Source of the DNA: Chryseobacterium gleum
GTDB taxonomy: Bacteria > Bacteroidota > Bacteroidia > Flavobacteriales_D > Sanyastnellaceae
NCBI GenBank assembly: GCA_943330925.2
Contig: CALQJP020000180.1
Span: forward strand, 1 to 5,451
Length of the DNA: 5,451 bases
Reading direction: 5' to 3'
Shown here: positions 1 to 5,451 of the stretch, one piece after another
How the letters are laid out: each line of letters starts with the position of its first letter
Position numbering within the stretch: the stretch's first letter is position 1
Notes under the pieces: generated by a model
The model's database searches: none
Told to the model about the DNA's origin: nothing
The model's input: the letters and a program-made list of their open reading frames with translations, nothing else
Position numbers and translations under genes: made by a program

Positions 1-53
1 ACTTGCCGAACGAAAAACACGTCGACCCTGCAATAATAATCACACAACCCGAA

Positions 54-61
54 TACCTTTG
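54..61 (+). promoter_or_regulatory. Bacteroidota-type -7 promoter element (TACCTTTG)
   Basis: TACCTTTG matches the Bacteroidota -7 consensus TAnnTTTG at all six fixed positions. It ends only 5 nt before the ATG at 67. The -33 TTG element is weak: the best candidate is CTG at 28-30, about 23 nt upstream. In this promoter class transcription starts a few bases after the box, so the mRNA for the first gene would be leaderless or nearly so. The same core followed by CG recurs in front of pseB (TACATTTGCG), which supports a real signal. No experimental support is visible. Confidence 0.5.
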
Positions 62-66
62 CGATA

Positions 67-942
67 ATGTCGGCCACAGCCTCCATTCACAAACGCATAG
101 CCCATGCTGCATTCAACACCGTGAATACAGCGGTTTCGCTATTGAAAATAGCTTTGTTGAGCAGAGGAGCTCCCCATCTTCCGCAAGCCGGCAGCGAAAA
201 ATGTATTGTGCTTGGAAATGGTCCTTCATTGAGAAAGGCGCTGGATGCACAACCCAATCACTTCAAAAACTGCTCACTCGTTGCTGTAAATGGTTTTGCG
301 CTATCAGCAGATTACAAAATGCTGCAGCCGCGCTACTACGTGCTACTCGATCCGGGGGTATGGAAAGCAGAGCAAACCTGGATTGACACGATGCTGCAGG
401 CGATTGCCGACAACACCAACTGGGAACTTCACTTGATGATACCTCGCGAAGCCAAAGGCAGCCGACGAATAACGCTTTTGGAAAAGAATTCACACATTCG
501 CATTCACTATCTGAACTACGTGGTATACAAAGGCTGGAACGGACCGGGATACTTCTTCTGGAAGAAAAACAAAGCGATGCCACAATGTCAGAACGTGCTG
601 GTTGCGGCGTTGTTTCTGGCCATCAACATGGGGTATAAAGAGATTGAACTGGCGGGTGCAGACCACAACTGGCATGAGTCGCTGGCGGTAAACGACGACA
701 ACGTTGTGTGCCTAAAACAAGTTCACTTCTACGATCAACAAGAGCAAATCAGCTTTCAGCCATTTTATAAAACCGCTGCAACAAAAGAAACGTTTCGCAT
801 GGACGAAGCCTTTCATGCATGGGCGCGTGTATTCCACGGCTACTGGCGCATGCGCGACTATGCTAATCACCGCGGATCCCACATTGTCAACATCAGCTCA
901 CCAACGTTTGTGGATGCATTTGAACGCAAAAAACTAATCTGA
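67..942 (+). CDS. DUF115/GT42-like protein, candidate nonulosonic acid transferase
   Basis: A 291-aa protein with no signal peptide. Residues 46-55 (CIVLGNGPSL) form a beta strand followed by a glycine-rich nucleotide loop. This GNGPSL signature is typical of DUF115 (MptE-like/Maf flagellin glycosyltransferase) proteins and of GT42 sialyltransferases such as Campylobacter Cst-II. A second conserved block lies at about 176-202: LAINMGYKEIELAGAD resembles the IALGYKEIYLSGID block of Cst-II as I recall it. N75 (AVNGF) and D95 (LLDP) fit the same fold. Residues 1-44 are a family-atypical N-terminal extension with an amphipathic or hydrophobic helix at about 10-31, possibly for membrane contact. 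The tail (about 271-287, HIVNISSPTFVDAFERK) resembles the usual C-terminus of these proteins. The ATG at 67 is chosen because the next in-frame ATG falls inside the domain. Next to Pse genes, transfer of a CMP-nonulosonate is a reasonable inference. The general family is fairly sure; the donor and acceptor are not shown. Confidence 0.75.
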   Translation: MSATASIHKRIAHAAFNTVNTAVSLLKIALLSRGAPHLPQAGSEKCIVLGNGPSLRKALDAQPNHFKNCSLVAVNGFALSADYKMLQPRYYVLLDPGVWKAEQTWIDTMLQAIADNTNWELHLMIPREAKGSRRITLLEKNSHIRIHYLNYVVYKGWNGPGYFFWKKNKAMPQCQNVLVAALFLAINMGYKEIELAGADHNWHESLAVNDDNVVCLKQVHFYDQQEQISFQPFYKTAATKETFRMDEAFHAWARVFHGYWRMRDYANHRGSHIVNISSPTFVDAFERKKLI

Positions 943-945
943 CGG

Positions 946-1611
946 ATGGAGATTCTTTTCAAAAACCCCATCACACTTTGGTTGCGCTGGCTCTTGCAAT
1001 GGACGAGTTACAAAATGCGTTTTTCGGGCAAGCATTTGCGCATGGAATACCTCACCGAGGTGAGCAAGTGCACCTTCAGCGAATACAACACCCTCTACAA
1101 ATACAGTCGCCTGCGCGATGTTAGCATGGGCCGCTTCAGCTACGTAGGCAGAGAGACGCAGGTGTACCACGCGCGCATCGGAAGCTTCACGAGCATTGGC
1201 CCGCAGGTTCTCATTGGGTTGGGCGAACACCCTGCCGACGGTTTCGTTTCGACCCATCCCATGTTCTACTCCGACCGCGGGCAATCCAATCCGGTCATAG
1301 TCGACAAGCCACTCTTCGAAGAGATGCCAACGACTGAAATCGGCAACGACGTGTGGATTGGAGCTCGCGCTGTTTTGCGCACAGGTGTCAAGGTTGGCGA
1401 TGGCGCCATTGTAGCCGCAGGCGCGGTGGTTGTAAAAGACGTTGAGCCGTTCAGTATTGTAGGCGGCGTGCCTGCAAAGCACATTCGCTATCGCTTTGCC
1501 CCCGAGGAGATTGAGCGCATCCGTGAAAGCAACTGGTGGAACCAAGATCTGGCTTGGCTCAAGCAGCACCGCGACTCGATGATCCACATCAGCCGATTCG
1601 GCGTGAAGTAG
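946..1611 (+). CDS. Hexapeptide-repeat (left-handed beta-helix) acetyltransferase, XAT/CatB type
   Basis: A 221-aa protein that probably transfers an acetyl group from acetyl-CoA to a hydroxyl or amine of a sugar in the cytoplasm. Imperfect hexapeptide repeats run from about 56 to 92 (for example YVGRETQVYHARIGSFTSIG) and resume at about 131-163 (IGNDVWIGARAVLRTGVKVG). The closing IVGGVPAKHIRYRF motif (171-184) is followed by a helical tail. The loop GLGEHPADGFVSTHPMFY (91-108) carries H95, which aligns with the catalytic histidine of the xenobiotic/CatB acetyltransferases. The length is normal for the group. The gene starts 3 bp after the previous stop, so the two are probably co-transcribed. 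No Shine-Dalgarno sequence is evident; later ATGs at 1015 and 1042 would remove the N-terminal part only. Despite its similarity to antibiotic acetyltransferases, the glycan context favours surface-sugar modification over resistance. The acceptor is unknown. Confidence 0.85.
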   Translation: MEILFKNPITLWLRWLLQWTSYKMRFSGKHLRMEYLTEVSKCTFSEYNTLYKYSRLRDVSMGRFSYVGRETQVYHARIGSFTSIGPQVLIGLGEHPADGFVSTHPMFYSDRGQSNPVIVDKPLFEEMPTTEIGNDVWIGARAVLRTGVKVGDGAIVAAGAVVVKDVEPFSIVGGVPAKHIRYRFAPEEIERIRESNWWNQDLAWLKQHRDSMIHISRFGVK

Positions 1612-1612
1612 T

Positions 1613-1620
1613 TACATTTG
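1613..1620 (+). promoter_or_regulatory. Bacteroidota-type -7 promoter element (TACATTTG) before pseB
   Basis: TACATTTG fits TAnnTTTG at every fixed position and lies in the only non-trivial gap between genes (1612-1644). Transcription would begin at about 1624-1628, leaving an A/T-rich leader of roughly 17-21 nt (GAAATTTAAACCTTC) without a Shine-Dalgarno sequence, as is usual in this phylum. No TTG is found at the expected -33 position (around 1589-1592), so this half of the promoter is weak. It would make pseB the head of its own four-gene or longer transcription unit, though read-through from the upstream pair is possible. Confidence 0.5.
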
Positions 1621-1644
1621 CGCAACACAGAAATTTAAACCTTC

Positions 1645-2661
1645 ATGCTCGACCTCAACGGAAAGAGTGTGCTCATCACCGGCGGCACAGGATCGCTGGG
1701 TACACACCTTACAAAAAACATATTGGAACGCTGGCCAGGCATTAAACGACTGGTCATCTTCTCGCGCGATGAACAGAAGCAGTATCAAATGGCGCAAGAT
1801 TTTCCGCATGCGAAATACAACGCCATTCGTTACTTCATCGGCGATGTGCGCGACAGTGAGCGACTGAAAACCGCCATGAAAGACATTGAATACGTCATTC
1901 ATGCAGCGGCTATGAAGCATGTTCCAATTGCTGAATACAATCCGATGGAGTGCGTGAAGACCAACGTGCTTGGTGCAGAAAACGTCATCAACGCATGCTT
2001 CGAATGCGGTGTGAAAAACGTTGTAGCACTCTCAACCGACAAAGCAGCAGCGCCCATCAATTTGTATGGCGCCACCAAGCTGTGTTCCGACAAATTATTT
2101 GTAGCCGCCAACAACATACGCGGCAAGCATCCCATCAAATTCTCTGTTGTTCGCTATGGAAATGTGATGGGCAGCAACGGCTCAGTGATTCCGTTTTTCA
2201 TCAAGAAAAAGAAAGAAGGTCGCTTGCCCATTACTGATCCCAACATGACGCGTTTCAACATATCGCTTCAGGAAGGTGTCGACATGGTATTGCATGCGAT
2301 GGAACAAGCATGGGGAGGCGAAATCTTCGTTCCGAAAATTCCATCGTACCGCATCACCGATGTGGCCGAAGCCATTGCACCGGGCGCACCTATCGACATC
2401 ACAGGTATTCGTCCCGGCGAGAAATTGCACGAAGAAATGATCACCACTTCCGATGCGTTCACCACGTATGATCTGGGGCGTTACTATGCCATTGTGCCAC
2501 AAGTGCCTGTGTTCGATTTAGCCGCCTTTGTAAAAGAATTCAATGCAACGAAAGTTCCTGCAGGCTTCTGCTACAACTCAGGCGAAAACACCGAATGGGT
2601 TTCACCGGAACAGATGCGCACACTTATTCGGGAACATGTAGACCCTGCGTTCAACGCGTAA
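1645..2661 (+). CDS. pseB: UDP-N-acetylglucosamine 4,6-dehydratase (inverting), PseB
   Basis: First enzyme of pseudaminic acid synthesis: it converts UDP-GlcNAc to UDP-2-acetamido-2,6-dideoxy-beta-L-arabino-hexos-4-ulose, with C5 inversion, in the cytoplasm using bound NADP. The 338-aa protein is a soluble short-chain dehydrogenase/reductase of normal PseB length, lacking the membrane segments of PglF/WbpM-type retaining enzymes. Visible motifs are the Rossmann loop TGGTGSLG (12-19), DVRD (67-70), AAAMKHVP (87-94), the active-site T131-D132-K133, and Y141-x3-K145. D132, K133 and Y141 have the same numbers as the catalytic residues described for Helicobacter pylori FlaA1/PseB. RYGNVMGSNGSVIPFF (170-185) and GIRPGEKLHEEM (254-265) are further family blocks. 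The ATG at 1645 gives the usual short N-terminus before the first strand. The expected partner PseC does not follow: the next gene starts 4 bp downstream and is a nucleotidyltransferase. Confidence 0.96.
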   Translation: MLDLNGKSVLITGGTGSLGTHLTKNILERWPGIKRLVIFSRDEQKQYQMAQDFPHAKYNAIRYFIGDVRDSERLKTAMKDIEYVIHAAAMKHVPIAEYNPMECVKTNVLGAENVINACFECGVKNVVALSTDKAAAPINLYGATKLCSDKLFVAANNIRGKHPIKFSVVRYGNVMGSNGSVIPFFIKKKKEGRLPITDPNMTRFNISLQEGVDMVLHAMEQAWGGEIFVPKIPSYRITDVAEAIAPGAPIDITGIRPGEKLHEEMITTSDAFTTYDLGRYYAIVPQVPVFDLAAFVKEFNATKVPAGFCYNSGENTEWVSPEQMRTLIREHVDPAFNA

Positions 2662-2665
2662 AAGC

Positions 2666-3403
2666 ATGAGTGCTCTACCGGAAAACCCTCGCATCAGCAT
2701 CATCACCCAAGCACGGATGACGAGCTCGCGACTACCCGGAAAAATACTGCGCGTGGCCGCCGGTAAAAGCATGCTGCAGCATCACATCGATCGCTTGAAA
2801 AAAAGTGGCTATAACATCATCGTTGCAACCACCACAAACGAAGCAGATGATGCAGTTGAGATGTTCGCAAACGAACACCAACTGAATTGCTTTCGAGGCG
2901 ATGAAAACGATGTACTTGGGCGGTTCTATCATGCCAATGCAACGTTTCCGGCCGACATCATCGTTCGAGTTACTTCCGATTGTCCACTCATCGATGCTGC
3001 ACTTATACAACAGGGCATTGATTTGTACATCCAACTCAACGACGAAAATTGCTACGTGAGCAATTGCTTTCCGCGCACCTATGCTCGCGGTTTCGACTTC
3101 GAGATATTCAGTGCTGCCATGCTTGCAGAAGCACATCAGCATGCTACGTCGGTTCACGACCGCGAGCACGTGACGCCCTTCATTCGAACTCACCACGCCG
3201 AGCAGATGCACAACATTGCACAGGCCCGAAATAACAGTTCACTGCGGCTCACACTCGACACACCGGAAGACCTTCAAGTGCTCGAGCACATGCTGGAAGA
3301 AACACCGGCGTTGCAATCAGGATATGAAGCAATAGAAGACCTCTTGAACCATCACCCCGATTGGATCGCTATAAACGCACACATCGAACAAAAGAAAGTA
3401 TGA
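2666..3403 (+). CDS. spsF: SpsF-like cytidylyltransferase (COG1861 type), candidate CMP-nonulosonate synthetase
   Basis: A 245-aa nucleotidyltransferase of the GT-A-like fold related to CMP-KDO synthetases. The N-terminal nucleotide-binding signature is QARMTSSRLPGK (15-26). It is followed by FRGDENDVLGRFYHA (77-91), RVTSDCPLID (101-110, with the likely metal-binding aspartate), RGFDFEIF (141-148), DREHVTPFI (165-173) and LRLTLDTPEDL (193-203). This pattern is that of Bacillus SpsF and relatives. It is not the ARGGSK-type signature of the canonical PseF/NeuA synthetases. SpsF genes commonly sit with spsE (NeuB-like) and spsG (PseG-like), so activation of the finished nonulosonate with CTP is the best guess from context. 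The substrate cannot be proven from sequence, and such proteins are often annotated loosely as glycosyltransferases. The start is 4 bp after the pseB stop, and the stop overlaps the next start (ATGA at 3400-3403), indicating co-translation. Confidence 0.82.
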   Translation: MSALPENPRISIITQARMTSSRLPGKILRVAAGKSMLQHHIDRLKKSGYNIIVATTTNEADDAVEMFANEHQLNCFRGDENDVLGRFYHANATFPADIIVRVTSDCPLIDAALIQQGIDLYIQLNDENCYVSNCFPRTYARGFDFEIFSAAMLAEAHQHATSVHDREHVTPFIRTHHAEQMHNIAQARNNSSLRLTLDTPEDLQVLEHMLEETPALQSGYEAIEDLLNHHPDWIAINAHIEQKKV

Positions 3404-4242
3404 GCACAACCAATTCTATAGAAACGACATTCGAGCAACAAGGTTATGTGTTAAAGCCTGCGGCATTTTCAGCGCAAGAAATACAGAGCTATCGCAAACG
3501 CGTGTACGAGCAATACAAACTGGATGAAGCTGCAGGATTGACTTTTCAAATGACGCATACTTCATCAAAAGCGCGCTATGCAAAAGGATGTTTGCTGAGC
3601 AAATCGTTGTTGCGCGACATACTGATCGACGACAGAATTACAGGTTTGGCAAAAGAAATATTGGGAACCGACCGCCTCATTTATTTTGGCGATAGCTCGT
3701 ATCAGATAGGCACCGGACTTCGCGGATTTCACCGCGACTGTCTGGATCGTGAATTTCAAAGTGGCCCCGATTGGCAAAGCAAATACACACTCATTCGATT
3801 GGGACTCTATCTGCAAGATCATTCAGCATTCAGCGGTGGACTAAAAGTAAAACCAGGTACGCATGAAAAAGCAGACGGCCCATCCATCTTCATCAACAAC
3901 AAGCCCGGCGATTTGGTAGCGTGGAGCCTAAAACTATTGCACAGCGGCAATGCCGTAAAATTGAAGATGCTTCCTTCGATTTGTATCGACCACCAAGGCA
4001 TTGAAAACCGCATACCCGGCTTCTTGAAGCAAGAAGAAGAGCAAGAGCGCATCTCACTCTTTATGACATACGCCGCAGAAAGCGCGCATGTGGAACGCTA
4101 TATCCGGGAATACGAAATGAAGCGTGCCGACACCGTTGCGCATCTGAAGTCATCGGTCTACGACGAAGCCGCACTTCAACTCGCCGCAGCTAAAAACGTA
4201 GAAGTGAAAGTGCTCTTTCCACAAGACCAGCTGAAAGGATGA
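3400..4242 (+). CDS. Phytanoyl-CoA dioxygenase (PhyH)-family Fe(II)/2-oxoglutarate oxygenase
   Basis: A 280-aa non-haem iron oxygenase of the PhyH family, which hydroxylates or otherwise oxidises small molecules using O2 and 2-oxoglutarate. The N-terminus EQQGYVLKPAAFSAQEIQSY (12-31) is the usual opening of the family. The iron facial triad is visible as H111-x-D113 (GFHRDCLD) and H181 (LLHSGN). R217 (QERISLF) is the probable 2-oxoglutarate carboxylate anchor. GGLKVKPGTHE (146-156) and PGDLVAWSLKLLHSG (169-183) are standard core-barrel strands. All expected ligands are present, so it should be active. The ATG at 3400 is preferred over an in-frame TTG at 3361 because it gives a 4-bp overlap with the upstream stop and removes a non-family 13-residue extension. 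It overlaps the PseG fusion by 4 bp as well. Its place between pathway genes suggests it acts on a nonulosonate, its precursor or the glycan carrying it, not on phytanoyl-CoA. The family is sure; the substrate is unknown. Confidence 0.9.
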   Translation: MSTTNSIETTFEQQGYVLKPAAFSAQEIQSYRKRVYEQYKLDEAAGLTFQMTHTSSKARYAKGCLLSKSLLRDILIDDRITGLAKEILGTDRLIYFGDSSYQIGTGLRGFHRDCLDREFQSGPDWQSKYTLIRLGLYLQDHSAFSGGLKVKPGTHEKADGPSIFINNKPGDLVAWSLKLLHSGNAVKLKMLPSICIDHQGIENRIPGFLKQEEEQERISLFMTYAAESAHVERYIREYEMKRADTVAHLKSSVYDEAALQLAAAKNVEVKVLFPQDQLKG

Positions 4243-5451
4243 AAACCCGTGTTTTTCTGCGTTGCGACGGAGGCACACACATAGGCATGGGCCATGTGGT
4301 GCGATGCCTGGCACTCGCCAACATGCTTCGCGAACACTTCACCATTGGCTTTCTGATACAGAAAACTGACGAGTCTGTATATGCCTGGATTACATCGCAA
4401 GGGTTTACATACAGCCTGCTCGAACGTACAAGCGATGAGTCAACCGACATTATTCAAACCGTAGATGCACTCAACAGCCTAGGTCAAAAAAACGACCTCG
4501 TTGTACTGGACGGTTATCACTTTAAAACACGTCACCAGCAAGCCATCCAAGAGCGCGGCTTCAAAGTCGTGGCTATCGACGATTTGCACACATGGCATCA
4601 CGCAGCGCATGCTATAATCAATCACGCACCCGGTATTGCACCCTCTTCATATGACTGCGAATTTCACACCCGATTGCTTCTTGGGCTTGACTATGTGCTG
4701 CTTCGCCCTGAGCTCATAAATGCAACACAGGTGGAGCGCACCATCCAAACGCCCAATCAATTTCTCGTGAGCATGGGTGCTGCCGATGAACACAACCGCA
4801 CCCTCTTTTTTACGCGATTGATCATTGAACAATTCGCCGATGCAAGTGTCCACATGCTCGTGAGCTCACTCAATCCGCATCTGGAGCAATTGAAGGATTA
4901 TCAGCAAGCGAACGCATCGCGTGTTCACGTGCACCTCAACCTCCAAACCAACGAGTTGGTAGATCGACTTCTGAAAACGGATGTTGTCGTTTGTCCGGCA
5001 AGCACCATTTCACTCGAGGCTTGCGCCGCAGGTTGCACGCTCATTACCGGGTACACAGCCCAGAATCAGCTGGGCATTCTCGCCGGACTGGCAGAAAAAG
5101 CGGCCGCACTTTCATTGGGATCATTCTTGGAAATCGAAGATGCAGAAGCAGCGAATCGCATCCAACATTTGCTGAACGATGCAAGTGCTCGACACAATCA
5201 ATTACTCGCTCAACGCAGCCTCATCGACGGGCGCAGCGGGTTGCGCATAGCTTGTGCATTTTTGGAAATTGCACGCAATGCGCGTGTTCGCTTCGCAACA
5301 AAAACCGATGCCGAGCTCTACTTCCAATGGGCCAACGACCCGGAAGTGCGCGCCAATTCCTACCAAACAGAACCCATCGCATGGCCCAATCACGAAGAGT
5401 GGTTTTCGCGCGCAATTGCTTCACCTGATGGATACATGCTTGTCTATTCCA
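4239..5451 (+). CDS. pseG: PseG UDP-sugar hydrolase fused to a C-terminal GNAT (PseH-like) acetyltransferase, 3' partial
   Basis: An open frame of 404 codons that runs off the window without a stop. The N-terminal part (about 1-345) is PseG, which removes UDP from UDP-2,4-diacetamido-2,4,6-trideoxy-beta-L-altropyranose to release the sugar used by PseI. It has a GT-B-like fold. Visible motifs are DGGTHIGMGHVVRCLALA (10-27), where H19 aligns with the catalytic H17 of Campylobacter PseG, VLDGYH (89-94), AIDDL (112-116), GLDYVLLRPE (149-158), VSMGAADEHNRT (177-188), PASTISLEACAAG (253-265) and AQNQ (274-277). From about residue 350 (nt 5286) a second domain begins: VRFATKTDAELYFQWANDPEVR, then EPIAWPNHEEWF. 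This is the typical start of a GNAT acetyltransferase and resembles PseH, which acetylates the 4-amino group one step before PseG. The acetyl-CoA loop would lie beyond the window. The start overlaps the oxygenase stop (ATGA), with GAAAGG directly before the ATG. The hydrolase call is strong; PseH identity of the second domain is inferred. Confidence 0.92.
   Translation, partial: MKTRVFLRCDGGTHIGMGHVVRCLALANMLREHFTIGFLIQKTDESVYAWITSQGFTYSLLERTSDESTDIIQTVDALNSLGQKNDLVVLDGYHFKTRHQQAIQERGFKVVAIDDLHTWHHAAHAIINHAPGIAPSSYDCEFHTRLLLGLDYVLLRPELINATQVERTIQTPNQFLVSMGAADEHNRTLFFTRLIIEQFADASVHMLVSSLNPHLEQLKDYQQANASRVHVHLNLQTNELVDRLLKTDVVVCPASTISLEACAAGCTLITGYTAQNQLGILAGLAEKAAALSLGSFLEIEDAEAANRIQHLLNDASARHNQLLAQRSLIDGRSGLRIACAFLEIARNARVRFATKTDAELYFQWANDPEVRANSYQTEPIAWPNHEEWFSRAIASPDGYMLVYS

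Noticed and set aside
1..53. Possible tail of an upstream gene ending at TAA 34-36
   Set aside because: Only eleven codons are available and they carry no recognisable signal. The stretch could equally be intergenic.
3..386. Open frame of 127 codons on the + strand
   Set aside because: It overlaps the well-supported 67-942 gene in another frame, has low-complexity Ser/Gln/Arg/Cys-rich content and shows no recognisable motif.
934..1587. Long antisense open frame opposite the acetyltransferase (217 codons)
   Set aside because: The sense frame has clear hexapeptide repeats and a catalytic histidine. The antisense product has no family motif and is a codon-usage shadow.
1612..1644. Terminator between the acetyltransferase and pseB
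   Set aside because: No inverted repeat followed by a T-run is visible in these 33 bases.
2732..3211. Antisense open frame of 159 codons opposite the SpsF-like gene
   Set aside because: The product is Cys/Ile-rich with no motif, and the sense frame is a recognised family.
3361..3399. Earlier TTG start for the oxygenase, adding 13 residues
   Set aside because: The ATG at 3400 makes a typical ATGA overlap, and the added residues are basic and lie inside the end of the upstream gene.
4991..5428. Out-of-frame + strand open frame of 145 codons within the PseG fusion
   Set aside because: The product is Arg/His/Ser-rich with no motif. The PseG and GNAT motifs are continuous in the other frame across the same bases.
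1..5451. CRISPR array, tRNA/rRNA, insertion sequence or long repeats
   Set aside because: No regularly spaced repeats, tRNA-like cloverleaf, transposase motif or terminal inverted repeats were seen. Nearly all of the window is occupied by the six genes.

Overview
The window reads as part of a cell-surface glycan locus from a member of the Bacteroidota, and its core is a pseudaminic acid (Pse)-type nonulosonic acid pathway. The phylum call is an inference. It rests on two exact matches to the Bacteroidota -7 promoter element (TAnnTTTG) placed just before the two transcription-unit starts, on the lack of clear Shine-Dalgarno sequences, and on the general flavour of the proteins. I cannot name a genus.

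All six genes lie on the + strand and are tightly packed. Gene 1 (67-942) is a DUF115/GT42-like protein with a GNGPSL motif. Gene 2 (946-1611) starts 3 bp later and is a left-handed beta-helix O-/N-acetyltransferase of the XAT/CatB type. A 33-bp gap carrying a promoter-like TACATTTG precedes pseB (1645-2661), a UDP-GlcNAc 4,6-dehydratase/5-epimerase. An SpsF-type nucleotidyltransferase (2666-3403) follows after 4 bp. Next comes a phytanoyl-CoA dioxygenase (PhyH)-family Fe(II)/2-oxoglutarate oxygenase (3400-4242). The last gene is PseG fused to a C-terminal GNAT domain (4239 to beyond the window end). The last three genes are joined by ATGA start/stop overlaps.

Proposed logic: PseB makes the 4-keto sugar. 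An aminotransferase (PseC), not present here, would add the 4-amino group. The GNAT (PseH-like) half of the fusion would acetylate that amine, and the PseG half would remove UDP to give 2,4-diacetamido-2,4,6-trideoxy-L-altrose. A PseI/NeuB-type synthase, also not present, would condense this with PEP. The SpsF-like enzyme is the local candidate for CMP activation. The oxygenase and the hexapeptide acyltransferase are candidate tailoring enzymes, and the DUF115/GT42-like protein is a candidate transferase. PseC and PseI are expected just outside the window.

The most interesting points are the oxygenase embedded and translationally coupled inside the pathway genes, the PseG-GNAT fusion, and the small stand-alone GNGPSL protein as a possible nonulosonate transferase.
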